Notes: generated by a model from the sequence alone, not told the origin. Positions 1 through 5,271 are shown, counted from the stretch's first letter. The stretch is DNA of 14,867 bases from an uncultured Eubacteriales bacterium (GCA_900321195.1 ONVG01000012.1:1-14867); one strand, 5' to 3'. Translations and numbers: made by a program.

Positions 1-390
1 AGCGAGAGTATCAAGAACTACTATCTGACTGTCTGCGAGCTTGCTTGAAAAAGCAGACTTCATTGCAAGTCTTTTTACCTTCTTATTAACGGTAAATCTG
101 TAGCATCTCGGCTTCGGAGCAAAAACAACGCCGCCGTGTGTCCACTGGGGAGCACGAGTTGAGCCCTGTCTTGCATGACCTGTGCCCTTCTGCTTCCAAG
201 GCTTTCTTCCGCCGCCTCTTACTTCTGCGCGGGTAAGAGCCGACTGTGTGCCCTGACGGTTGTTTGCGAGATAGTTTACTACCATCTGATGCATAGCAGC
301 AACATTAGGCTCGATAGCGAAAATCGCATCGCTGAGCTCGACGCTGCCGACCTTGTTACCGTTCATATCGAGTACATCTATATTAGCCAT
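1..390 (-). CDS. rplD: 50S ribosomal protein L4 (N-terminal 130 codons, cut by window edge)
   Basis: Component of the large ribosomal subunit, where L4 binds 23S rRNA domain I and lines the exit tunnel. In E. coli and B. subtilis it also represses its own S10 operon. The reading frame starts at ATG 390-388 behind a GGAGG site and runs off the left edge without a stop. The visible protein begins MANIDVLDMNGNKVG and contains the typical basic L4 loop around residues 60-95, with RGGGRKPWKQKGTGHARQGS and WTHGGVVFAPKPR. It lies 17 nt downstream of rplC, so it is the third gene of the operon. This stretch is missed by a search for complete long ORFs because the gene is truncated by the window. Identity is very secure. 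Confidence 0.95.
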   Translation of the reverse strand, partial: MANIDVLDMNGNKVGSVELSDAIFAIEPNVAAMHQMVVNYLANNRQGTQSALTRAEVRGGGRKPWKQKGTGHARQGSTRAPQWTHGGVVFAPKPRCYRFTVNKKVKRLAMKSAFSSKLADSQIVVLDTLA

Positions 391-407
391 TGAAATTCCT
401 CCTTCCC

Positions 408-1103
408 TTATGCCTTAACGCTGTCACGGATCACTACGATACCGCCGTTAGGACCCGGGATAGCACCCTTAATAGCAATAAGGTTATTCTCGGCATCGAT
501 CTTAACAACTGTAAGATTCTGTACAGTTACCTTTTCTGCTCCGAGATGACCTGCCATCTTCTTGCCCTTCCAGACTCTTGAAGGAGTCGAGCAAGCGCCC
601 ATTGAGCCGCCGTGTCTTGCAACAGGACCTGAACCGTGAGTTTCTTTAAGGCGCTGGAAATTCCAACGTTTGATAACGCCGGCATATCCTTTACCCTTGC
701 TGTTGCCTGTTACGTCGATCTTGTCGCCTTCAGCAAAAGCATCAGCCTTGATGATATCGCCGACCTTGTAAGAATCGAGATTGTCAACTCTGAATTCACG
801 AAGTGTGCTCTTAGGAGCAACGTCAGCCTTTTTGAAGTGGCCGAAGAGGGGCTTGCTGATGTTAACAGGATCATTCTTGAACTTGTCGCTGCGAACTCTC
901 TTGCCTTTGCCTGAGCCGTTCTGTACTTTCAGCTTGATGTCGCCGAAACCGAGCTGTATAGCTTCGTAACCGTCATTTTCTACTGTCTTGATCTGAGATA
1001 CCACACAGGGACCTGCTTCAACGACAGTAACGGGAAGAACGTTTCCCTTTGCATCGAAGATCTGAGTCATACCGATCTTTTTACCGATGATCGCTTTCTG
1101 CAT
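408..1103 (-). CDS. rplC: 50S ribosomal protein L3
   Basis: Early-assembling protein of the large subunit that reaches toward the peptidyl-transferase centre. The 231-residue product begins MQKAIIGKKIGMTQIFD, the family's hallmark start. It carries the conserved central L3 signature around residues 120-165, including GKGYAGVIKRWNFQR and the tip segment HGGSMGACSTPSRVWKGKKM (GS-G in the loop that approaches the ribosome centre). ATG 1103 is preceded by AAGGAGGAAATAAAA, an ideal ribosome site. It follows rpsJ after a 68-nt spacer that holds a small hairpin, and it precedes rplD by 17 nt. This is the usual S10-operon order. Length is slightly above the 205-215 residues common in the family. Confidence 0.97.
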   Translation of the reverse strand: MQKAIIGKKIGMTQIFDAKGNVLPVTVVEAGPCVVSQIKTVENDGYEAIQLGFGDIKLKVQNGSGKGKRVRSDKFKNDPVNISKPLFGHFKKADVAPKSTLREFRVDNLDSYKVGDIIKADAFAEGDKIDVTGNSKGKGYAGVIKRWNFQRLKETHGSGPVARHGGSMGACSTPSRVWKGKKMAGHLGAEKVTVQNLTVVKIDAENNLIAIKGAIPGPNGGIVVIRDSVKA

Positions 1104-1130
1104 TTTTATTTCCTCCTTGATAGGTTATTG

Positions 1131-1146
1131 GTCGGCTTTTGCCGAC
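1131..1146 (-). other. Perfect 6-bp hairpin in the rpsJ-rplC spacer
   Basis: The spacer contains GTCGGC-AAAA-GCCGAC read on the minus strand, a perfect 6-bp stem with an AAAA loop. It lies about 27 nt upstream of the rplC start and has no U-run, so it is not a standard terminator. It could be an mRNA stability or processing element or a translational signal. No function can be assigned from sequence alone. Confidence 0.45.
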
Positions 1147-1171
1147 ATGACCCCTGCTGCTGTCCGTTGGA

Positions 1172-1483
1172 TCAGAGTTTTATCTCTATTTCAACACCTG
1201 CAGGGAGTTCGAGTCCTGTAAGAGCTTCAACAGTTTTGTTTGAAGGTCTGAGGATGTCGATAAGTCTTTTGTGAGTTCTTGTTTCAAACTGCTCACGGCT
1301 GTCCTTATACTTATGAACAGCACGAAGGATAGTAACGACCTGCTTTTCAGTCGGGAGCGGTACGGGACCTGATACCCTTGCGCCTGTACGCTTAGCCGTT
1401 GCAACGATCTTTTCAGCCGACTGATCCACCAGCTGATGATCATAACCCTTTATTCTTATCCTTATTTTTTCCTTGACTGCCAC
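1172..1483 (-). CDS. rpsJ: 30S ribosomal protein S10
   Basis: Small-subunit ribosomal protein S10, also the NusE subunit of transcription antitermination complexes. The 103-residue product matches the family length. It shows the typical segments IRIRIKGYDHQLVDQSAEKI (residues 6-25), GPVPLPTEKQVVTILR (39-54) and SREQFETRTHKRLIDI (62-77). It starts at GTG 1483-1481, not ATG, behind a strong AAGGAGG site 8 nt away. It is the first gene of the S10 operon, followed by rplC and rplD. Transcription starts about 300 nt upstream and passes a leader terminator at 1564-1592. An 85-residue ORF in another frame (1186-1443) is only a shadow. Confidence 0.97.
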   Translation of the reverse strand: MAVKEKIRIRIKGYDHQLVDQSAEKIVATAKRTGARVSGPVPLPTEKQVVTILRAVHKYKDSREQFETRTHKRLIDILRPSNKTVEALTGLELPAGVEIEIKL

Positions 1484-1780
1484 GTTAATCGCCTCCTTAT
1501 CGTAGTTGGCGGGCGTTCCTCAAATTCCTTACACTCTTCCGGGTGTTTCGTGCAACTCTATTTAAAAACCGGAAAGACATACGTCATTCCGGGTCAAGGT
1601 CAATGAGAAAAGTCGGAGCACAGAAAGCCATAAGCTTGTCAGGCAACTCTCAAAGACAAGCAGACTTTTTTAAACTCCATATATTCTTTCGCCCGGTTTA
1701 AAATCGGACATACTCCACGGAAAAACCGGCATTTTTCAGCCGCAACCTCCCGCTTCTTCGCATATCTGTCGCAGTCACGC
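1484..1780 (-). promoter_or_regulatory. S10 operon 5' leader with alternative RNA pairings
   Basis: This is the predicted untranslated leader of about 297 nt between the S10 promoter and rpsJ. On the RNA, AAACCGG at 1693-1699 can pair with an upstream CCGGTTT at 1723-1729, which would make a local hairpin. It can instead pair with CCGGTTT at 1566-1572, which is the 3' arm and start of the U-run of the leader terminator. These two pairings are mutually exclusive, as in an antiterminator with a competing anti-antiterminator. A further stem GCTTGTC/GACAAGC (7 bp) lies near 1636-1663. Ribosomal protein L4 represses the S10 operon through its leader in E. coli and B. subtilis, so L4 is the obvious candidate ligand here (inference). 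The leader shows no obvious coding sequence. Confidence 0.55.
1564..1592 (-). terminator. Intrinsic terminator inside the S10 leader (candidate attenuator)
   Basis: Read leftward, CCGGAA-T-GAC / GTC-T-TTCCGG forms a 9-bp stem with one U-U mismatch and a GUAU loop, followed directly by five U. It lies 81 nt before the rpsJ start and about 190 nt after the predicted transcription start. No gene ends between the promoter and this hairpin, so it must act on the S10 transcript itself. This is the expected signature of premature-termination control. Confidence 0.65.
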
Positions 1781-1786
1781 TTCATT

Positions 1787-1815
1787 ATAATACCATACAC
1801 TTCCCGGTTTTTCAA
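1787..1815 (-). promoter_or_regulatory. Promoter of the S10 operon
   Basis: Read leftward: TTGAAA (1810-1815), a 17-bp spacer, then TATTAT (1787-1792). Five of six bases match each sigma-A consensus hexamer. Predicted start of transcription is near 1780. An 88-codon ORF (1639-1905) spans this promoter and is judged spurious. Confidence 0.7.
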
Positions 1816-1974
1816 GTATTTTGCAAAATTTTCTTTGGTAATTTTAGTAGAATTTTGATTGAATATTTTGTAAATATCGCCACTGGTTTTCAACACAACA
1901 TACATACAAAAACCAATAAATTCATCAGAAAAAACAGCTTTTATTTGTCATCATCCACAAAAGAAAGGCAAGCA

Positions 1975-2008
1975 GCAATTAGCAATGTGCAATTAGCAAT
2001 GTGCAATT
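1975..2008. repeat. 14-bp tandem repeat, 2.4 copies
   Basis: GCAATTAGCAATGT occurs at 1975-1988 and again, perfectly, at 1989-2002, followed by GCAATT at 2003-2008. It lies in non-coding DNA between the S10 promoter and the leftward promoter at 2048-2076. Apart from this repeat and that promoter I see no gene in 1816-2100. Confidence 0.8.
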
Positions 2009-2047
2009 TTCCGAAAGAGCCTGTTATATATCCGAGCGCATACAAAT

Positions 2048-2076
2048 AATATAGTACAAATGAATTCATAAGTCAA
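2048..2076 (-). promoter_or_regulatory. Leftward promoter upstream of the S10 region
   Basis: Read leftward: TTGACT (2071-2076), a 17-bp spacer, TATATT (2048-2053). Both hexamers are one mismatch from consensus. The transcript would start near 2041, cross the tandem repeat and run toward the S10 promoter. It could be a distal second promoter for the ribosomal operon, or a leftover from the small cassette to its right. Confidence 0.5.
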
Positions 2077-2099
2077 GCGCATTGCACAGCGGCAGTAAA

Positions 2100-2247
2100 T
2101 ATATAAACAAGGTGATCAGCCGATTACGGCAGTCCCCTGACTAAATCGTTACAGAAGTAACCGCAGTTTTGAAGGATCGGCGGTTACTTCTTTTTTATTA
2201 TGTAATCATGCTTACCCACCCTCTTTCAAAAATGTGGCTTTATTATA
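2100..2247 (-). pseudogene. Possible remnant of a type I (holin-like) toxin/antisense RNA cassette
   Basis: On the minus strand a perfect TATAAT (2242-2247) is followed by GAGGGTGGGTAAGC and then an ATG at 2209 whose frame reads only Met-Ile-Thr-stop (2198-2209). Immediately after comes the hairpin at 2153-2196, whose U-run faces the opposite strand. A strong start region attached to a three-codon frame, and an opposing terminator right behind it, is what a small type I toxin gene would leave if its coding part had been deleted. The flanking bases also resemble, from memory, flanks of holin-like toxins in Clostridia. I could not check this, and it may be an unrelated small RNA locus. Confidence 0.3.
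2153..2196 (+). terminator. Strong rightward intrinsic terminator with no recognised gene upstream
   Basis: GAAGTAACCGC (2154-2164) pairs perfectly with GCGGTTACTTC (2180-2190), with an extra A-T pair outside, a 15-nt loop and six T directly after. It only makes sense for plus-strand transcription, yet no ORF ends before it. A small plus-strand RNA ending here is the simplest reading. Confidence 0.7.
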
Positions 2248-2279
2248 AGTTTTTCGCCCCCTTTTAAATATCTTGTGTA

Positions 2280-2371
2280 CTGCGGAAATGTGCGGAACTT
2301 TGAAAAGTCCCCAAAGCCGCATGAATAAAGGGCTTTTTTGTCGGAACTCCGATTTCCGCACGGTTCCGCAG
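2280..2371. repeat. Long imperfect inverted repeat with nested hairpins
   Basis: CTGCGGAAATGTGCGGAA (2280-2297) is nearly the reverse complement of TTCCGCACGGTTCCGCAG (2354-2371). Sixteen Watson-Crick pairs and one G-U wobble form over 18 positions. Each arm contains the 7-base unit TGCGGAA, or its complement, twice. The 56-nt interior holds smaller stems: CTTTG/CAAAG, AAAGCC/GGCTTT followed by T residues, and TCGG/CCGA. It lies upstream of the promoter at 2413 and outside any gene. Confidence 0.65.
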
Positions 2372-2412
2372 GTTCCCCACAAAAAAATAAATAAATTTTT
2401 TTAAAAAAGGTA

Positions 2413-2441
2413 TTGACAAACGGAGAACACTGTGCTATATT
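2413..2441 (+). promoter_or_regulatory. Promoter of the two-module secreted protein gene
   Basis: TTGACA (2413-2418, perfect), a 17-bp spacer, TATATT (2436-2441). The 25 bases before the -35 box are almost only A and T in phased runs, like an UP element. Predicted start is near 2448, leaving a leader of about 84 nt. The expected expression is strong. Confidence 0.75.
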
Positions 2442-2531
2442 AAACACACAAAGAGTTACTTACAAATGTAATTAACCGCAAAACGAATAAATCAATTCAC
2501 GGTTTAACCGAAAACAAAGGAGAAATCTATT

Positions 2532-3287
2532 ATGAAAAAGTCAGTTAAAACAAAGGTATTCGCAGCAGTTCTTTCCGCAGCTATGGCAGTTTCCACAGCA
2601 GTTACGGTTTCAATGATCAGTGCTTCGGCATCGGATAATGATACGGAAAGATATATTATTATAGCCAGATCAAACGGCAGTACGTTCACCATGCCAATTA
2701 AAGGTGAGGACTGGACATATTATGCAGACAGCCTTAATGTAAAGGTAAGCTGCGACTTCGACTACAGCGCAAATTTATGCAAATTCAAGCTCACCGCTGT
2801 TAAACCCGGCACTGTAAACATCGTTCTTAAAACACAGAACGAAAACGGCACATGGACAAACACACCTATACAGGTAGTTGTATACGAAAATCTTGAAATG
2901 AAGGCAGTACAGCTCGGAAATGCCTACATAACAGCCGGCAAATCTTCATCAGAAACAAAAGTACAGCCCGAAAAAAAAGAGGATACTCCTGTTGAGAAAA
3001 AGCTCACGGCCGACAGCGAGGTTGAATTTGCTGCTCTCGGTGAGGACTGGACATACTATACAGACAGCCTTAACGTAAAGATAACCTGCGATTTCGACTA
3101 CTATAACAGCCTTTGCAAATTCAAGCTCACCGCCGTTAAACCCGGCACTGCAAATGTTGTACTCAAAACACAGAGAACAGACGGTCAATGGAACAACATC
3201 GTTCTTGGCGTTGCGGTATCCGATGACATGAAGATATCCGCAAAACTGACAGGCGATTATGTAACCCCGCACTCCTATACAGAGTAA
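2532..3287 (+). CDS. Secreted protein with two near-identical 60-residue beta-rich modules
   Basis: Not assigned to a named gene. The 251-residue product has an N-terminal signal peptide: basic MKKSVKTK, a hydrophobic stretch to about residue 30, and an ASAS cleavage region near 31-34. Export is therefore expected. Module 1 (58-117) and module 2 (170-229) align without gaps and share 42 of 60 residues. Each has GEDWTYY at its start, two cysteines nine apart (74/83 and 186/195), CKFKLTAVKPGT, and a Trp in NGTW or DGQW. A charged, Pro/Lys/Glu-rich linker (about 137-157) separates them. The G-x-x-W, F-x-x-x-KPGT and late Trp pattern loosely resembles chagasin-like (I42) protease inhibitors or bacterial Ig-like domains, but this is a hypothesis. 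ATG 2532 follows AAGGAG by 9 nt. The gene is monocistronic, between its own promoter and terminator, and no anchor or sorting signal is visible. Confidence 0.85.
   Translation: MKKSVKTKVFAAVLSAAMAVSTAVTVSMISASASDNDTERYIIIARSNGSTFTMPIKGEDWTYYADSLNVKVSCDFDYSANLCKFKLTAVKPGTVNIVLKTQNENGTWTNTPIQVVVYENLEMKAVQLGNAYITAGKSSSETKVQPEKKEDTPVEKKLTADSEVEFAALGEDWTYYTDSLNVKITCDFDYYNSLCKFKLTAVKPGTANVVLKTQRTDGQWNNIVLGVAVSDDMKISAKLTGDYVTPHSYTE
2703..3218 (+). repeat. Internal duplication within the secreted protein gene
   Basis: The DNA of module 1 (2703-2882) and module 2 (3039-3218) is repeated 336 bp apart. Long runs match almost exactly, for example around the GEDWTYY and CKFKLTAVKPGT codons. Conservation at synonymous sites suggests a fairly recent duplication or ongoing gene conversion. 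Confidence 0.85.
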
Positions 3288-3299
3288 TATTATAACAGC

Positions 3300-3343
3300 A
3301 AGCGGCTGTGAGGATAAATACAACCCTCACAGCCGCTTTTTTT
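3300..3343 (+). terminator. Terminator of the secreted protein gene
   Basis: AAGCGGCTGTGAGG (3300-3313) and CCTCACAGCCGCTT (3325-3338) form a perfect 14-bp stem with an 11-nt loop, and the T-run continues to 3343. It starts 12 nt after the stop codon. The same stem may help end the converging aroF transcript, although no U-run follows it in that direction. Confidence 0.92.
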
Positions 3344-3384
3344 ATTCTTTCCGGAAATTCCACTTTCCACTTTCCAAATTTTTA

Positions 3385-4413
3385 TCAATCTTGTTCGTTT
3401 ACTATCTCATCATAGGCTTTCTTTAATGCAAATATCTTTTTTGCGGCTCTGTCGAACTGGTCGGGTGTCAGCGACTGTGCGCCATCTGAAAGCGCGTGTT
3501 TCGGGTCGTTATGCACCTCTATCATAAGTCCGTCTGCTCCTGCCGCAACAGCCGCCAGCGACATCTGTTCAACAAGCCATGCCTTGCCTGTTGCGTGGCT
3601 CGGGTCAACTATAACGGGAAGATGCGAAAGCTTCTTGATTATCGGCACAGCAGAAAGGTCAAGAGTATTTCTTGTTGCAGTTTCATATGTGCGTATTCCT
3701 CTCTCGCAAAGTATTACCTGCTCATTGCCGCCTGCCATTATGTATTCGGCGCTCATTATCCATTCTTCTATAGTGCTTGAAAGTCCTCTTTTGAGAAGTA
3801 TCGGCTTGTTTATCTTTCCAAGCTCCTTCAGAAGCTCGAAATTCTGCATATTCCTTGCGCCGACCTGTATTATATCAACGCTCTCGAACATATCTATATG
3901 TGATGTTCTCATTATCTCGGTGACTATCGGGAGACCTGTTTCTTTCCTTGCGCCTTTGAGAAGGTCAAGTCCTTCGGCTTTGAGTCCCTGGAAAGAATAC
4001 GGTGATGTTCTGGGCTTGAATGCTCCTCCTCTCAGGAATGACGCTCCTGCCGCCTTTACTCTGCGCGCGACATAGTTTATCTGCTCCTCTGTTTCTACCG
4101 AGCATGGACCTGCCATTATATACAAACTGCCGTCACCTATTTTCTGACCTGTCGGAAGCTCTATAACGGTATTGTCGGGATGAAATTTTCTGTTTGCTTT
4201 CTTGTAAGGCTCCTGTACACGCTTTACGCTCTCAACGAACTCCTGTGCATTCACCCAGTCCTCGTCTATCTGTACGGTATCGCCGATAAGTCCGAGTACC
4301 GTTGATTCCACACCTACCCATGTATTGACGGTGACATTATACCTTTCCTCCAAAGCTGCCTTGAAAAGTGTGAGCTGCTCCTTGCTTGCATCAGGTCTGA
4401 TAACTATTATCAT
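3385..4413 (-). CDS. aroF: 3-deoxy-7-phosphoheptulonate synthase, type I-beta (shikimate step 1)
   Basis: Cytosolic enzyme that condenses phosphoenolpyruvate with erythrose 4-phosphate to DAHP, the committed step to Phe, Tyr and Trp. The 342-residue protein has an N-terminal ferredoxin-like regulatory domain (about 1-70, starting MIIVIRPDASKEQL) and a TIM-barrel catalytic domain with AGPCSVE, GGAFKPRTSPYSFQG, GARNMQN, LLKRG, CERGIRTYE, DPSHATG and EVHNDP. These supply the metal-binding Cys, His, Glu and Asp. In the Thermotoga enzyme of this type the N-terminal domain mediates feedback inhibition by Tyr and Phe, so the same is likely here. ATG 4413 follows GGAGG by 8 nt. Upstream lie its own promoter, a Phe/Tyr-rich leader peptide and an attenuator-type terminator, so it appears transcriptionally controlled by Phe/Tyr supply. 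The gene symbol could also be written aroG or aroA in other schemes. Confidence 0.96.
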   Translation of the reverse strand: MIIVIRPDASKEQLTLFKAALEERYNVTVNTWVGVESTVLGLIGDTVQIDEDWVNAQEFVESVKRVQEPYKKANRKFHPDNTVIELPTGQKIGDGSLYIMAGPCSVETEEQINYVARRVKAAGASFLRGGAFKPRTSPYSFQGLKAEGLDLLKGARKETGLPIVTEIMRTSHIDMFESVDIIQVGARNMQNFELLKELGKINKPILLKRGLSSTIEEWIMSAEYIMAGGNEQVILCERGIRTYETATRNTLDLSAVPIIKKLSHLPVIVDPSHATGKAWLVEQMSLAAVAAGADGLMIEVHNDPKHALSDGAQSLTPDQFDRAAKKIFALKKAYDEIVNEQD

Positions 4414-4443
4414 TATTGTTTCCTCCGTTTCATTTTCCGCACG

Positions 4444-4472
4444 AAAAAAAGGAGACTCCCTGCGGAATCTCC
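4444..4472 (-). terminator. Attenuator terminator between leader peptide and aroF
   Basis: Read leftward, GGAGATTCC-GCAG-GGAGTCTCC forms a 9-bp stem (one G-U pair, 4-nt loop) followed by seven U. It lies 30 nt after the leader peptide stop and 30 nt before the aroF start codon, so it can only act on the aroF transcript itself. Its 5' arm overlaps the antiterminator partner at 4466-4477. Confidence 0.9.
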
Positions 4473-4638
4473 CTGACTGTTCATGCTTGTTTTATAGTGT
4501 TTTTATACGCCTATAAGTTTAAGATGTATGTCAGATAAAGATTTGCAGGACGAATGATTTTTCCATGCAAAGAAAAAGCATGAAAATGAATAAAAGTATT
4601 CAAAAAATCGTGCGTCCAGAGTCTTCATACCGACTGAC
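4466..4638 (-). promoter_or_regulatory. Antiterminator and competing leader stem of the aroF attenuator
   Basis: Region 2 (4530-4543, read AATCTTTATCTGAC) can pair with region 3 (4466-4477, GTCAGGGAGATT): 12 base pairs, two of them G-U, with a 2-nt bulge. Region 3 contains the 5' arm of the terminator, so this pairing prevents termination. Region 2 can instead pair backward with GTCAG (4634-4638) and AAGA (4622-4625) around the leader start site. That closes a long hairpin whose core is 4603-4617 with 4548-4562 (13 of 15 positions paired). The core brackets the Phe/Tyr codons. A ribosome stalled on those codons would open the long hairpin and free region 2. This is the classical 1:2 / 2:3 / 3:4 layout, deduced by eye. 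Confidence 0.75.
4503..4628 (-). CDS. Phe/Tyr-rich leader peptide of aroF, 41 residues
   Basis: A short ORF in the aroF leader, below usual gene-calling length. It starts at ATG 4628 behind AGAAAGG (9-nt spacing) and ends with TAA at 4503-4505. Residues 8-22 read FFEYFYSFSCFFFAW: seven Phe, two Tyr and one Trp in fifteen codons. The remainder (KNHSSCKSLSDIHLKLIGV) is unremarkable. The peptide most likely has no function of its own: translation through the aromatic codons would sense charged tRNA-Phe and tRNA-Tyr, as in the E. coli pheA and trp leaders. The stop lies 30 nt before the terminator hairpin, and region 2 of the antiterminator lies inside its last third. I do not recognise a named family for it. 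A Phe/Tyr peptide attenuator is notable in a Firmicute, where T-boxes or TRAP usually do this job. Confidence 0.82.
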   Translation of the reverse strand: MKTLDARFFEYFYSFSCFFFAWKNHSSCKSLSDIHLKLIGV

Positions 4639-4660
4639 CTTTCTTGTTGAGTATGTTATC

Positions 4661-4689
4661 ATGATAAAGCATTAAAAACGATTTGTCAA
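4661..4689 (-). promoter_or_regulatory. Promoter of the aroF leader transcript
   Basis: Read leftward: TTGACA (4684-4689, perfect), a 17-bp spacer, TATCAT (4661-4666). Predicted start is near 4654, about 26 nt before the leader peptide ATG. A perfect 12-bp palindrome, TTATCATGATAA (4656-4667), covers the -10 box and could be an operator or chance. Confidence 0.75.
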
Positions 4690-4738
4690 TATGGTTTTTA
4701 ACACATATATTTTATAATAAAAGCATTTTTAAAAAATA

Positions 4739-5242
4739 TCATAGTTCCGACATTATCTCCATGCATATCTGCATAGGTGAATTTGATGCGTCAACACTTA
4801 TATCAGCGGCTTCTCTGTAAAGCGGGAGCCGCTTGCTGTAAAGCTCTCTTATTACCTGTGCCTTGTCCGGTCTTGCAAGCAGAGGTCTTGTCGTGTCATA
4901 TTTCAGCCTTTCCTCAACGGCTTCAACAGGCAAGTCAAGAAGTACTATGCTTCCGCTTTTCTTTAGCGCATCAACATTTTCCCTGAATGTCAGAGTACCT
5001 CCGCCTGTAGCTATCACAAGCCCTTTTTTTCCTGCAAGCTCCTTAGCAGCCTCACGTTCAAGCATACGGAAATGCTCCTCACCGCTCTGCTCGAATATTT
5101 CCGACACTTTCCTGCCGTCCTTTTTCTCGATATATGAATCCATGTCAATAAAAGCCATGCCCATCTTACGGGCAAGCAGACTTCCTATAGTACTTTTGCC
5201 GCAGCCCATAAAGCCGCATAAAACTATACTCTTTCTTCCCAT
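4739..5242 (-). CDS. aroK: Shikimate kinase (shikimate step 5)
   Basis: Phosphorylates shikimate to shikimate 3-phosphate with ATP in the cytosol. The 167-residue product has the usual family length and signatures. The Walker A loop is GFMGCGKST (10-18). Shikimate-binding Asp33 and Asp35 are in DMDSYIE, with Arg59 in HFRMLE and the triple glycine GGG (80-82). Arg119 is in the lid (TTRPLL) and Arg138 in SKRLPLY. ATG 5242 follows AGAGGTG by 7 nt. It begins 29 nt after aroE ends, so the two form one unit. No convincing terminator separates aroK from the aroF leader promoter, so read-through into the aroF leader is possible and would then also be subject to the attenuator. Confidence 0.95.
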   Translation of the reverse strand: MGRKSIVLCGFMGCGKSTIGSLLARKMGMAFIDMDSYIEKKDGRKVSEIFEQSGEEHFRMLEREAAKELAGKKGLVIATGGGTLTFRENVDALKKSGSIVLLDLPVEAVEERLKYDTTRPLLARPDKAQVIRELYSKRLPLYREAADISVDASNSPMQICMEIMSEL

Positions 5243-5271
5243 TCCAAAACACCTCTTAATTGATTTTTCAG

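Noticed and set aside
1639..1905. 88-codon minus-strand ORF upstream of rpsJ
   Set aside because: It spans the S10 promoter and its first codons lie upstream of the predicted transcription start. It has no ribosome site and resembles no known protein. Its 3' half only overlaps the structured leader.
2226..2447. 73-codon minus-strand ORF over the inverted repeat
   Set aside because: It covers the inverted repeat and the opposite-strand promoter, has no ribosome site and no homology that I recognise.
1816..2531. Insertion sequence or CRISPR in the gene-poor region
   Set aside because: There is no transposase fragment and no regularly spaced repeats. The only repeats are a 2.4-copy 14-mer and one inverted repeat.
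3584..4075. 163-codon plus-strand ORF opposite aroF
   Set aside because: It lies wholly inside the well-supported aroF coding region on the other strand, has no ribosome site and no recognisable protein features.
4430..4700. T-box riboswitch in front of aroF
   Set aside because: I see no T-box consensus (TGGNACCGCG-like bulge) or specifier stem. The aromatic-rich ORF and the pairings fit a peptide attenuator better.
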